Assembly (NCBI RefSeq): GCF_007855645.1 | Contig: NZ_CP042261.1 | Coordinates: 786,501 to 850,500, forward strand | Length of the DNA stretch: 64,000 bases | Direction of reading: 5' to 3' | DNA from: Qingshengfaniella alkalisoli | Lineage (GTDB): Bacteria; Pseudomonadota; Alphaproteobacteria; Rhodobacterales; Rhodobacteraceae | Shown: positions 20,883 through 29,235 of the stretch, in pieces | Numbering within the stretch: the stretch's first letter is position 1 | Layout of the letters: each line of letters starts with the position of its first letter | Translations under genes and position numbers: made by a program | The notes under the pieces: model-generated | Told to the model about the DNA's origin: nothing | What the model saw: only the letters and a program-made list of their open reading frames with translations | Databases searched by the model: none

Positions 20883-21097
20883 AGATGGCCTCCCTGACTG
20901 AAAAGGGTTTCGCTGCGGTTCATATGCCCCGCCCTGAGGCACTGATCAAGAGGGTTACAGTAAAATTGTATGCGATTGCACACCGAAAACATCCGCATTA
21001 ATACATCACTTCGGCCTGACGATATCGTGCATCGCGTTTAGGTGATTGGCCTGTGTCCGTGTCCTGTCTTAGGTTTGCCGAAGCAACAACGATATCA

Positions 21098-21805
21098 ATG
21101 GCAATGAAACGATACGCGATAGGCGCAATATTCGCAGCCGCTACAGTTCTAGGTGTATGCCGCGCGGCGGCTGATCCAATTGTGGTAGAGCTTTTCACCT
21201 CGCAAGGGTGCTCGTCCTGCCCACCGGCGGATGAGTTGCTATCCGAATTGGCGGATGCTGACGGGATAATAGCGTTGGCGCTGCATGTGGATTACTGGGA
21301 CTATATCGGATGGAAAGACATCTTCGGGTCGCAGGCTTTCACGAAACGGCAAAAGTCATACGCTCATGCCAACGGAAAGAATTCCATCTACACGCCGCAG
21401 ATGATTCTGGATGGGGTGACCGATGTTGTCGGAAACGATCCGTTGAAGGTCATGATGGCGCTTGAAAAGCACGAAAGCCGCCCTGTCCGTGCGCGGATGA
21501 AGGTCGAGCGCGACGGAGCGATGGTCACCATCCGGCTTGAACCGGTGGGCGAGATCAAGACACCCGCCGATGTTCAGATTGTCAGCTATCTGCCTTCCGC
21601 AACAGTCGAGATCACGCGGGGCGAAAATGCCGGACGAACGATCACTTATCGCAATATTGTCACGGGCTGGTCCACGGTCGGCACTTGGTCGGGCGACGAT
21701 GATCAGGAAATCGAAGCGCGTCTGATGTCCAGCGAAGATCCTGTCGTCGTTCTGGTGCAGGAAGAAAATCAGGGTGAAATTCTGGCAGCAGAAGCTTTGC
21801 GTTGA
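21098..21805 (+). CDS. DUF1223 thioredoxin-fold secreted protein
   Basis: 235 residues with an N-terminal signal peptide (MKRYAIGAIFAAATVLG, to about 22). The diagnostic DUF1223 segment VVELFTSQGCSSCPPADELL has a CxxC pair, followed by LALHVDYWDYIGWKDIF and YTPQMILDG. It is thioredoxin-like and may act in the periplasm on thiols, though its role is unproven. The start may be 21098 or 21104. The last 37 bp overlap the acyltransferase gene on the other strand. Confidence 0.88.
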   Translation: MAMKRYAIGAIFAAATVLGVCRAAADPIVVELFTSQGCSSCPPADELLSELADADGIIALALHVDYWDYIGWKDIFGSQAFTKRQKSYAHANGKNSIYTPQMILDGVTDVVGNDPLKVMMALEKHESRPVRARMKVERDGAMVTIRLEPVGEIKTPADVQIVSYLPSATVEITRGENAGRTITYRNIVTGWSTVGTWSGDDDQEIEARLMSSEDPVVVLVQEENQGEILAAEALR

Positions 21806-22674
21806 CGTTCCGGTTTCCAGCGGCGATGGATCCATAGCCACTGGTCCATATTTTCGCGAATACGTGCCTCCAGACTGTCATTGACAGCCTGCATCATGGT
21901 TTCCGCGTCGCTATGCGGGATCGGGGATTCAGCGATGATGTCGAAACCTGCACCATCGCGGATGCCGTAAACCGGTACGAGTAGTGCGTTATACTTCAGG
22001 GCCATATCGGCCGCTGAAAGCGAGGTCAGCGCGGTTTTTCCGAAGAATGTCAGCGGTGCTCCGCGATTTACATGCTGATCCGGCAATATGGCCAAGGCAT
22101 TACCTTTGCGCAGAAATCGCAGCATTTGCCCCAAGCCCTTACGACCGCGCGGAAAAACGGGGGCGGCGATCGCCGTCAATGCATCGTGGAAGGCGCGATC
22201 CAGGTAGGGATCGTCCACGGGGCGATAAAGTGCGCCGATTTCATGCCCGCGCAATGCGAGCGCACAGCGAGCCGCATCGAAATTTCCGAAATGGCCGCTG
22301 ACGACAATGATCGGGCGTTTTTCCGCCTTGGCCGTGTCAAGATCGGCGACACCCGGCCCGGTCATGGGGGTGGCTGCGATCCGGTCGATGAATTCCTGAC
22401 CCGAAGAAATCTCGACCAGCATCCGGCCGGTGTTCGCCGGGACGGCACGGCATAGGCGTTCGACTTCGGCTTTGGGCAGGTCCGGGACCGCATGGCTGAG
22501 GTTTTCCCGTATCCGTTTGCGATACCCCGCAAGCGGCGCTGCGACGGATGACATCAGCCAACCCACTGCCCGCATACGTGTGTCATACGGCAGGACCAGC
22601 GGCGCCTGAATCATGGCGACGATCAGCCGGCCTTGAATGCGCCGCAGGGTCGGGCTGGTTTTACGTTTAGCCAT
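21769..22674 (-). CDS. LpxL/HtrB-family lipid A acyltransferase
   Basis: 301 residues. The lysophospholipid/lipid A late acyltransferase fold has the HX4D catalytic motif in VVSGHFGNFD and a second block ALYRPVDDPYLDR. LPDQHVNRGAPLTFFGKTA matches the family. The membrane-associated N-terminus starts MAKRKTSPTLRR, which I used as the start; the frame is open to 22743. It should acylate a lipid A precursor with acyl-ACP, consistent with the fatty-acid genes nearby, but acyl specificity cannot be read. Confidence 0.88.
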   Translation of the reverse strand: MAKRKTSPTLRRIQGRLIVAMIQAPLVLPYDTRMRAVGWLMSSVAAPLAGYRKRIRENLSHAVPDLPKAEVERLCRAVPANTGRMLVEISSGQEFIDRIAATPMTGPGVADLDTAKAEKRPIIVVSGHFGNFDAARCALALRGHEIGALYRPVDDPYLDRAFHDALTAIAAPVFPRGRKGLGQMLRFLRKGNALAILPDQHVNRGAPLTFFGKTALTSLSAADMALKYNALLVPVYGIRDGAGFDIIAESPIPHSDAETMMQAVNDSLEARIRENMDQWLWIHRRWKPERQRKASAARISP

Positions 22675-22751
22675 GACTCTGTGCGCGTCCCATTCACCCT
22701 TCGCTGAGGTGATGGATATAATTCCGTGGTCCGGCTGGGGCAAGCGTCGCG

Positions 22752-23813
22752 TTAATCGGGAGCTGCATTGAGCGCGAGTTCACCGGCGGCTTCCATGTCA
22801 CGAATGACAGCGGCAACGGCATCCATCGCCTCTTCTGCGTCGGCGGGATTGATTTGTGCGAGCTCTTCGATTTCCTCGCGGATTTGCGTCGCCAGCCGTT
22901 GGGAAATGTTTTCCAGCAGGTATTGCGCGGAGCGTTCTTCCACACCCGTCGTACCGGCCAGTGCCGTTAAAAGAAGCTGCCGGTCCAGAGTTCGCACGAT
23001 CTTCGGAACGTCACGCGGTATCACACGATCCACGATATCGGCGAAGGTGAAGATCGCTTTGCGGACCTCTTGTGCAAATTCGGCATCGGTCTGTTCCAAC
23101 CCTTCGAGAACTTCATGTCTTGTCGTCGACTTCGAGGAGTTGAGGATCGCGCCGATCCGCGCGACAGGTGCTTCCGCGAAGGCATGGGGGGTCTGATCGT
23201 CCAGTTGGATCGCGATGGCCATACCGATCGTGCAGACTGTGTCGGGTTCTATCGCGCTTGTGGTCGAAATAGCGAACGTGATGCGCCGCGCCTGGTCACC
23301 GGGCAGTTTGCCCAGAATGTCGGCGGCACGCGACACGGGTAACTTGGACAGGATCACCGCTGCCACCTCGGTCGATTCGCGCCGTACCAGCGCCACGACC
23401 TGATCCGTGGGCGCATTGGCGATGGCATTCCACGGATCTCCCTTAATTGGCTTGCCGATCTTGCGGCGAATCTCGCGCATGGCTTGCGGGCTGAGTGCGG
23501 ATTCGAGCGTTTCAAGGGCGCCATCGACCCCGCCAGGAAAGGACACGCCCAGATCGTTCAACTCCCCCACGAACTCCGTTATGATGTCTTGCATGGTTTG
23601 ACGGTCGACCAGGCCCATCGTGCCCATTTCGCGCGTCAGGTCCATTTTCATGACTTCAGGCAGTTCGTTCAGGGACAGTTGCGATCCTTCACGCAGCAGC
23701 AGTCGCACAATGACCGCCGCTTTCTGGCGGCGGGTCAGCTTGGGACGTTGCACCGATCCGGTTGCAGGCAGGCCGGTCACTGAACTGGAAATTGTGGCGA
23801 GTGCTTCTGTCAC
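22752..23813 (-). CDS. fliG: FliG-like flagellar motor switch protein, orphan
   Basis: 353 residues. The N-domain is LTRRQKAAVIVRLLLREGSQLSL. The middle armadillo domain lies around DPWNAIANAPTDQVVALVRRE, and the C-domain around IFTFADIVDRVIPRDVPKIV. The usual EHPQ interface motif is replaced by ESTE (RRESTEVAAVILSKL), although the C-terminal torque helix region (DRQLLLTALAG) is retained. No other flagellar gene is within the window. It could be a real C-ring subunit encoded away from the main cluster or a divergent paralogue. Confidence 0.82.
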   Translation of the reverse strand: MTEALATISSSVTGLPATGSVQRPKLTRRQKAAVIVRLLLREGSQLSLNELPEVMKMDLTREMGTMGLVDRQTMQDIITEFVGELNDLGVSFPGGVDGALETLESALSPQAMREIRRKIGKPIKGDPWNAIANAPTDQVVALVRRESTEVAAVILSKLPVSRAADILGKLPGDQARRITFAISTTSAIEPDTVCTIGMAIAIQLDDQTPHAFAEAPVARIGAILNSSKSTTRHEVLEGLEQTDAEFAQEVRKAIFTFADIVDRVIPRDVPKIVRTLDRQLLLTALAGTTGVEERSAQYLLENISQRLATQIREEIEELAQINPADAEEAMDAVAAVIRDMEAAGELALNAAPD

Positions 23814-23893
23814 GTGATGCTCCGCTTCTGCATGGTGCGGCCACGTTGACAGAGGAGACTTAATCCCCGGTTACCTGACGTGAAGGATTTGTA

Positions 23894-24049
23894 TCAGCTT
23901 GACGCTTTATCGACGCAGCTATGGGACTGGGTGTCCCATGTCATGCCATCGGCGCAGCTCATATTTGCTTCTGTATGCGAGGAACAGGCGAGTGCCGCGA
24001 CCGGCGCAAACACCAACGCTGCGGATATGAAAACCATTCTGAATGTCAT
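23894..24049 (-). CDS. 51-residue secreted Cys-rich protein (CADG type)
   Basis: Starts MTFRMVFISAALVFAPVAAL, a signal peptide, followed by a mature peptide of about 30 residues with three Cys: CSSHTEANMSCADGMTWDTQ, then SHSCVDK. The pattern C-A-D-G-M-x-W-D-x5-C-V resembles short chitin-binding/peritrophin-like repeats found in small Rhodobacteraceae exported proteins. The ribosome site GGAGG lies 6 nt before the ATG. It lies 66 bp downstream of purB on the same strand. It is easily missed because a spurious plus-strand frame covers it. Confidence 0.75.
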   Translation of the reverse strand: MTFRMVFISAALVFAPVAALACSSHTEANMSCADGMTWDTQSHSCVDKASS

Positions 24050-24115
24050 GCTACCCTCCAAGCTTGTTGCAGTCAGGATAGCATGACGCGTGGTTATCTC
24101 AAAATGCGGCGCGGC

Positions 24116-25420
24116 TTATTCGCCGAAGACACGCTTGAAGATCGTGTCGACATTCTTGGTATGGTAGCCAAGATCGAATTTTTCCGAAATTTCGGCGTTG
24201 CTTAGCACGGCAGTAACTTCGGCGTCGCCTTTCAGTTCGGTCTCGAAATCCTTGCCGTCTTCCCAGACCTTCATGGCGTTGCGCTGGACCAGGCGGTAGG
24301 CGTCTTCGCGGCTCACGCCTTTCTGGGTCAATGCCAGAAGGACGCGCTGCGACATGACCAGCCCACGGAACTTGTTCATGTTGGCCAGCATGTTGTCGGG
24401 GTAGACAACCAGCTTGTCGACGACGGTGGTCAGGCGTGACAACGCGAAGTCCAGCGTCACGGTGGTGTCCGGCCCGATATTGCGCTCGACCGACGAATGG
24501 GAAATGTCGCGCTCGTGCCAGAGCGCCACGTTTTCCATCGCGGGCACCACGGCCATGCGGATCAGGCGCGCAAGGCCCGTCAGGTTCTCGGTCAGCACCG
24601 GGTTGCGCTTATGCGGCATGGCGGAGCTGCCTTTCTGGCCCTTGGAAAAGAATTCCTCGGCTTCCAGAACCTCGGTACGCTGCATGTGGCGGATCTCGGT
24701 CGCGATGTTTTCGATGCTCGACCCGATGACGCCGAGGGTGGCAAAAAACATTGCATGGCGGTCGCGCGGGATCACCTGCGTGGAAATGGGTTCGGGTTTC
24801 AGCCCCAGCTTCTTGCAGACATGTTCTTCGACGCTGGGGTCGATGTTGGCGAAGGTGCCGACGGCACCCGATATCGCGCCGGTTGCGACCTCTTCGCGGG
24901 CACGGGCCAAACGATCCCGGTTGCGATCCATCTCGGCGTAGAAACGTGCGAAGGTCAGGCCCATCGTGGTCGGCTCGGCATGGATACCGTGGCTGCGGCC
25001 GATGCGAACCGTGTCCTTGTGTTCGAACGCGCGGCGCTTGAGCGCGTCCAGCAGCTTATCCATGTCCGCCAACAGGATATCGGCTGCGCGCACCAGTTGG
25101 ACATTGAAGGTCGTGTCCAGCACATCCGAGCTGGTCATGCCCTGGTGAACGAAGCGGGCTTCGTCATTGCCGATGATCTCGGCCAGATGCGTCAGAAAGG
25201 CGATGACGTCATGCTTGGTGATCGCCTCGATCTCGTCGATGCGGGCGACATCAAACTCCACATCCCTGGCTTTCCAGACCGCATCCGCGTTTTCTTTTGG
25301 GATTACGCCCAGTTCGGCTTGAGCGTCGCAGGCGTGCGCCTCGATCTCGTACCAGATGCGGAACTTGGTTTCCGGTGACCAGATGGCGACCATTTCGGGG
25401 CGGGAATAGCGGGGGATCAT
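24116..25420 (-). CDS. purB: Adenylosuccinate lyase
   Basis: Purine biosynthesis: cleaves SAICAR and adenylosuccinate, releasing fumarate. It has 434 residues. It starts MIPRYSRPEMVAIWSPETKF and has TSSDVLDTTFNVQLVRAADI and the superfamily signature GSSAMPHKRNPVLTENL (about residue 260). I chose ATG 25420, because 50 upstream codons of the open frame are unrelated and GGAAGGTGC is near. The windows's guaB and guaA complete the GMP branch of the same pathway. Confidence 0.96.
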   Translation of the reverse strand: MIPRYSRPEMVAIWSPETKFRIWYEIEAHACDAQAELGVIPKENADAVWKARDVEFDVARIDEIEAITKHDVIAFLTHLAEIIGNDEARFVHQGMTSSDVLDTTFNVQLVRAADILLADMDKLLDALKRRAFEHKDTVRIGRSHGIHAEPTTMGLTFARFYAEMDRNRDRLARAREEVATGAISGAVGTFANIDPSVEEHVCKKLGLKPEPISTQVIPRDRHAMFFATLGVIGSSIENIATEIRHMQRTEVLEAEEFFSKGQKGSSAMPHKRNPVLTENLTGLARLIRMAVVPAMENVALWHERDISHSSVERNIGPDTTVTLDFALSRLTTVVDKLVVYPDNMLANMNKFRGLVMSQRVLLALTQKGVSREDAYRLVQRNAMKVWEDGKDFETELKGDAEVTAVLSNAEISEKFDLGYHTKNVDTIFKRVFGE

Positions 25421-25487
25421 AGGGCAGCACCTTCCTTGAATGGTTGGCGCTTCCCTAGACAAATCCCCGCCCAGCGGCAATGCCGAG

Positions 25488-26705
25488 TTACTGCTGCTGG
25501 GCCTCCAGCGCGATATCGACGACGACTTCGAAGCCCACCGTGCCCTCGGATCCGGCATCTCCGATGCCAAAATCGCGCCTGTCGAGTGTTATCTGACCGG
25601 ACATCTGCGCCACGTTGCCGTCGAGTTGCAAGGTGAAGGGCAGGGTGACAGGCACGGTTACGCCCTTCAATATCAGCGCACCGTCCGCGATATAGTCGGT
25701 TTTATCGGCGCCTTCCTGCGTAATCACTCCCTCGAAAACGGCGGTTGGGAACTCGTCTGCCGCGAAATAGCTGGGGCCGAGCGCCTGTTCGGTCACACCG
25801 CCCAGCGTCAGGCTGGAAATGTCGATCTGCGTGGTGACCTCGCCGAAATCCGGTCCGCTGGCTTCGGGATCGAACCGGATATCGGCGCTCCACTGACCGA
25901 ACTGACCCGAGACCTCTTTGCCCGCTTGCAGCACGGTGATGTCGATGTTGCCTTGGTTGATCAGCCAGCTTGTGGTGTCCGACGTGGCGGTCGTTTCATT
26001 GGTATCCCGCGCATGGTCTCCCGCAGGCATTCCCAAAACCGTTCCGGCGATCAGCGCAGCCGTCAGCAAGCCGAACCCGCTTAATGTCGCGACGCGGCTG
26101 TGTGATTGCTCGGGTGTCTGAACATCGGTGCGTCCGGGTAGCATCCGCTGCAGGGTCTGGTCACGGTCGACAGCATGATGCTTGATCGCGCCTGCGATGT
26201 GCAGAACCAGCGTGACGATCAAAAGACGGGTCAGAACATAGTGCCATGCGCCGAAGAATTCCGCGACTTCGGGACTTTGCGGCACGAAGGGCAGAGTTTG
26301 ACCGAAGGGCCACCAGATCGGCGCAAAGCCCGTAAGCGCGGCGTGATGTATCCAGCCCGACAGTGGTGTGGCGACCAAAAGACCGTAAAGCAGCCAATGC
26401 ACGGTTTCTGCGAGCCACGTCTCCAAGCGGCGGTCTGGATGCAACAGGCCCGGCTTGGGTTGCGATAGGGCCCAGACGATCCGTGCCAGCGCAACGAAGA
26501 AGATTGTCACGCCGATCGTTTTATGGATCGAGAACAGCGCGTACTTCGCCTCAAGTACCGACTGGGGTTCATAGGGCCAGTAACCGGCAATGAAACCCAA
26601 GGTAATGGCCGACAGGATCAGCGCCGCCGTGACCCAATGAAACGCCTTTGCGACCGCGCCATACTGATGCGCGGTGTTTCGGATATCTGTCACTGTGCTT
26701 GTCAT
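25488..26705 (-). CDS. Cytochrome b561 - YceI fusion protein
   Basis: 405 residues in two parts. Residues ~5-190 form a four-helix dihaem cytochrome b561 domain (YGAVAKAFHWVTAALIL, FSIHKTIGVTIFF, ETVHWLLYGLLVATPLSGWI, FGAWHYVLTRLLIVTLVLHIAG, with paired His). A further TM (FGLLTAALIAGTVLGMPAG) then leads to a periplasmic YceI lipocalin domain (ITVLQAGKEVSGQFGQWSAD, LILKGVTVPVTLPFTLQLDG). YceI domains bind ubiquinone-like isoprenoids, so a role in quinol-linked electron transfer is plausible. The start may be 26705 or ATG 26720. Confidence 0.88.
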   Translation of the reverse strand: MTSTVTDIRNTAHQYGAVAKAFHWVTAALILSAITLGFIAGYWPYEPQSVLEAKYALFSIHKTIGVTIFFVALARIVWALSQPKPGLLHPDRRLETWLAETVHWLLYGLLVATPLSGWIHHAALTGFAPIWWPFGQTLPFVPQSPEVAEFFGAWHYVLTRLLIVTLVLHIAGAIKHHAVDRDQTLQRMLPGRTDVQTPEQSHSRVATLSGFGLLTAALIAGTVLGMPAGDHARDTNETTATSDTTSWLINQGNIDITVLQAGKEVSGQFGQWSADIRFDPEASGPDFGEVTTQIDISSLTLGGVTEQALGPSYFAADEFPTAVFEGVITQEGADKTDYIADGALILKGVTVPVTLPFTLQLDGNVAQMSGQITLDRRDFGIGDAGSEGTVGFEVVVDIALEAQQQ

Positions 26706-26876
26706 GGAATGCTCCGCCATGTGGACTTGGCCCATAGTTAGACGCGGTAGCGCGGCATGCCCACTGGATATATCCGCACATAACCCGTGCGTGAGCGCGA
26801 GTGATTGCCACAGAGGGCCGCAATCGTTATCCCGCTACGAAACGCGAGCAGCCGATTTGACAGAGGATGACATCAC

Positions 26877-27812
26877 ATGACCCTAGCGTTCGTATTTCCC
26901 GGACAGGGTGCGCAGACCATCGGGATGGGAAAGGCGCTGACCGAGACCTACCCGCAAGCGAAGGCCGTATTCGATGAGGTGGATGACGCGCTCGGCGAGA
27001 AATTGTCCGACCAGATCTGGGAGGGCAGCATCGAGGCTCTGACGTTGACGCAGAATGCTCAGCCCGCGCTGATGGCGTGTTCGCTGGCCGCGATGCGTGC
27101 GTTGGAGGTCGAAGGCATCACAGTCGAGCGCGCGTCATTCGTCGCGGGGCATTCGTTGGGTGAGTATTCTGCGCTCGCGGCGGCCGGGTCGCTGACAATC
27201 ACCGATACGGCCAAGTTGTTGCGCTTGCGCGGACAGGCGATGCAGCGTGCGGTACCCGTAGGAGAGGGTGCAATGGCGGCCATCCTGGGGCTGGATATCG
27301 CGGCCGTGCGCGAAGTTGCCGAAGAAGCTGCGCAGGGAGATGTCTGTCAGGCCGCGAACGACAACGATCCGGCACAGGTGGTCGTTTCCGGTCACAAGGC
27401 GGCGGTCGAGCGCGCCGTCGAGATTGCCAAGGAAAAAGGAGCGAAACGTGCGGTCATGTTGCCGGTGTCCGCCCCGTTCCATTGTGCGCTGATGCAGCCT
27501 GCCGCGGACGAGATGGCAACCGCGCTGGCCGATGTGTCCATCGCAGTGCCCAAGGTTCCGCTGATTGCCAATGTGACCGCGCAGCCGACCGGCGACGCGG
27601 ATGCGATCCGTCGCCAACTCGTGGAGCAAGTCACCGGATCGGTGCGCTGGCGCGAGTCGGTGCAGACCATGGCCGCAGAAGGTGTAACCGAAATCTGGGA
27701 AATCGGCGCGGGCAAGGCGTTGTCGGGCATGATCCGCCGTATTGAACGCTCCATCACCTGCACAGCGATTTCAACGCCGGAAGATGTCAAGACTGTCGCG
27801 CAAGCCGACTGA
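26877..27812 (+). CDS. fabD: Malonyl-CoA:ACP transacylase
   Basis: Loads malonate from CoA onto ACP. It has 311 residues. It contains the catalytic serine motif GHSLGEYSAL (about residue 92), the start MTLAFVFPGQGAQTIGMGKA and the C-terminal His-bearing SAPFHCALMQPAA. It is the first gene of the fatty-acid synthesis cluster, 20 bp upstream of fabG. The 171-bp gap to the divergent b561 gene should carry its promoter. Confidence 0.97.
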   Translation: MTLAFVFPGQGAQTIGMGKALTETYPQAKAVFDEVDDALGEKLSDQIWEGSIEALTLTQNAQPALMACSLAAMRALEVEGITVERASFVAGHSLGEYSALAAAGSLTITDTAKLLRLRGQAMQRAVPVGEGAMAAILGLDIAAVREVAEEAAQGDVCQAANDNDPAQVVVSGHKAAVERAVEIAKEKGAKRAVMLPVSAPFHCALMQPAADEMATALADVSIAVPKVPLIANVTAQPTGDADAIRRQLVEQVTGSVRWRESVQTMAAEGVTEIWEIGAGKALSGMIRRIERSITCTAISTPEDVKTVAQAD

Positions 27813-27832
27813 ACTTCAAGAGGATAAAGCAG

Positions 27833-28570
27833 ATGTTTGATCTTACAGGGAAAACGGCACTGGTGACGGGTGCGTCTGGCGGTATCGGCGCCGAGATCGC
27901 CCGCGTGCTTCACGCGGCGGGTGCGACGGTTGCGATTTCTGGGACACGGACGGAACCGCTTGAGGCGCTGGCCGGTGAGCTGGGGGATCGCGTGCATGTG
28001 CTTCCTTGCAACCTGAGCGATGCCGAAGCTGTCGAGGCACTGCCGAAGCAGGCTGTCGAGGCGATGGGTCAGGTCGATATCCTGGTGAATAACGCGGGTA
28101 TCACGCGCGACAACCTGTTCATGCGCATGTCCGATGATGAATGGAACAGTGTGCTGGATATCAACCTGACGGCGACGATGCGGCTGTGTCGCGGTGTGCT
28201 GCGCGGCATGATGAAGAAGCGTTGGGGCCGTATCGTGAATATCAGCTCGATCGTGGGCACAACCGGAAATCCGGGGCAGGGTAACTATGCCGCGTCCAAG
28301 GCGGGCATGATCGGCATGTCTAAATCGCTGGCCTACGAGGTCGCAAGCCGTGGCATTACGGTCAATTCGGTTGCGCCGGGCTTCATCGCGACAGCGATGA
28401 CCGACAAGCTGACCGACGATCAGAAGTCGGGTATCCTGAATCAGATTCCTGCGGGACGCATGGGTGATCCCAAGGAAATCGCTGCGGCTGTGATGTATCT
28501 GGCGAGCGAAGAGGCCGGCTACGTGACCGGAAGCACGATCCACGTAAACGGCGGGATGGCGATGATCTGA
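27833..28570 (+). CDS. fabG: 3-oxoacyl-ACP reductase
   Basis: NADPH-dependent SDR enzyme for the first reduction of fatty-acid elongation. It has 245 residues. It shows the cofactor loop TGASGGIGAEIA, NNAG at about residue 85, catalytic Ser in INISSIVG, YAASKAG (Tyr/Lys) and VNSVAPGFIATAMTD. AAGAGGATAAAGCAG lies before the ATG. Its operon position between fabD and acpP is canonical. Confidence 0.97.
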   Translation: MFDLTGKTALVTGASGGIGAEIARVLHAAGATVAISGTRTEPLEALAGELGDRVHVLPCNLSDAEAVEALPKQAVEAMGQVDILVNNAGITRDNLFMRMSDDEWNSVLDINLTATMRLCRGVLRGMMKKRWGRIVNISSIVGTTGNPGQGNYAASKAGMIGMSKSLAYEVASRGITVNSVAPGFIATAMTDKLTDDQKSGILNQIPAGRMGDPKEIAAAVMYLASEEAGYVTGSTIHVNGGMAMI

Positions 28571-28576
28571 GCCTGA

Positions 28577-28617
28577 ATTCGCGCAAGTCACTTGAATTTC
28601 TTCGGGCTTGCGCGAAT
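28577..28617. repeat. 11-bp perfect inverted repeat after fabG
   Basis: ATTCGCGCAAG (28577-28587) and CTTGCGCGAAT (28607-28617) are exact reverse complements around a 19-nt loop, 6 bp past the fabG stop. There is no T run afterwards. It could stabilise the fabDG mRNA end or act as a factor-dependent terminator ahead of the acpP promoter. The rest of the 248-bp acpP leader holds a TATGCTATA element (28681-28689) that may be the acpP -10. Confidence 0.6.
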
Positions 28618-28818
28618 ATGTGGCGTCAGTCCCGATGGGCAGGTAACGTGCCGGACAAAACATTTGCGCCCCTGACCGAGTATGCTATAGGCGGCGCAGA
28701 TTTTCCGGTGCGGCACTTGTTCGGTGTTGTCGGGAAGACAGGTTTCGATCCGCCGGTCTCTGGCGGGGACTAAACAATCTAATGCGGGCGAGACCCGAGA
28801 GAACTGTGAGGAATTGAC

Positions 28819-29052
28819 ATGAGCGACGTCGCTGAACGCGTGAAGAAGATCGTTGTCGAGCATCTGGGTGTCGAAGCGGACAAGGTAACTGAAAGTGCCT
28901 CGTTCATCGACGATCTGGGTGCCGACAGCCTGGACACCGTCGAACTGGTGATGGCTTTCGAAGAAGAGTTCGGCATCGAGATCCCGGACGACGCAGCCGA
29001 GACGATCCAGACCTTCGGCGATGCGGTCAAGTTCATCAAGGAAGCCGCGTAA
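28819..29052 (+). CDS. acpP: Acyl carrier protein
   Basis: 77 acidic residues starting [20 protein letters not shown]. The phosphopantetheine serine is in [17 protein letters not shown] (about residue 37). It carries acyl chains for the fab enzymes and for LpxL-type acyltransferases. GAGGAATTGAC precedes the ATG. It has its own leader and terminator, fitting its usual very high expression. Confidence 0.98.
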   Translation: MSDVAERVKKIVVEHLGVEADKVTESASFIDDLGADSLDTVELVMAFEEEFGIEIPDDAAETIQTFGDAVKFIKEAA

Positions 29053-29078
29053 GTCGCTGGTATCACTTGATTTAGATT

Positions 29079-29104
29079 AATGGCGCCTTCGGGCGCCATT
29101 TTTC
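29079..29104 (+). terminator. acpP terminator
   Basis: A perfect 9-bp stem, AATGGCGCC with GGCGCCATT, closed by a TTCG tetraloop and followed by TTTCG. It is 26 bp past the acpP stop. Confidence 0.88.
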
Positions 29105-29235
29105 GTTTGGCACTATCCGTTGCTGATGCGCAATTGTCGCAACGCTTGCGCAGAGAAGATTGTCTGAAATCGCGAGAGTCTGGTATGATGCAGGTAACGC
29201 TGGCGTGAATGATCAGCGCATTTCTGGAGGCATCG

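Noticed and set aside
18093-20897. A 934-codon open frame on the plus strand opposite acnA
   Set aside because: It is the mirror of the acnA codons in a G+C-rich gene, lacks a ribosome site and encodes a composition (Val/Gly/Arg/His-rich) with no family resemblance.
23880-24086. A 68-codon plus-strand frame behind fliG
   Set aside because: The opposite strand carries a signal peptide, a Cys motif and a ribosome site (51-residue gene), so the plus frame is its shadow.
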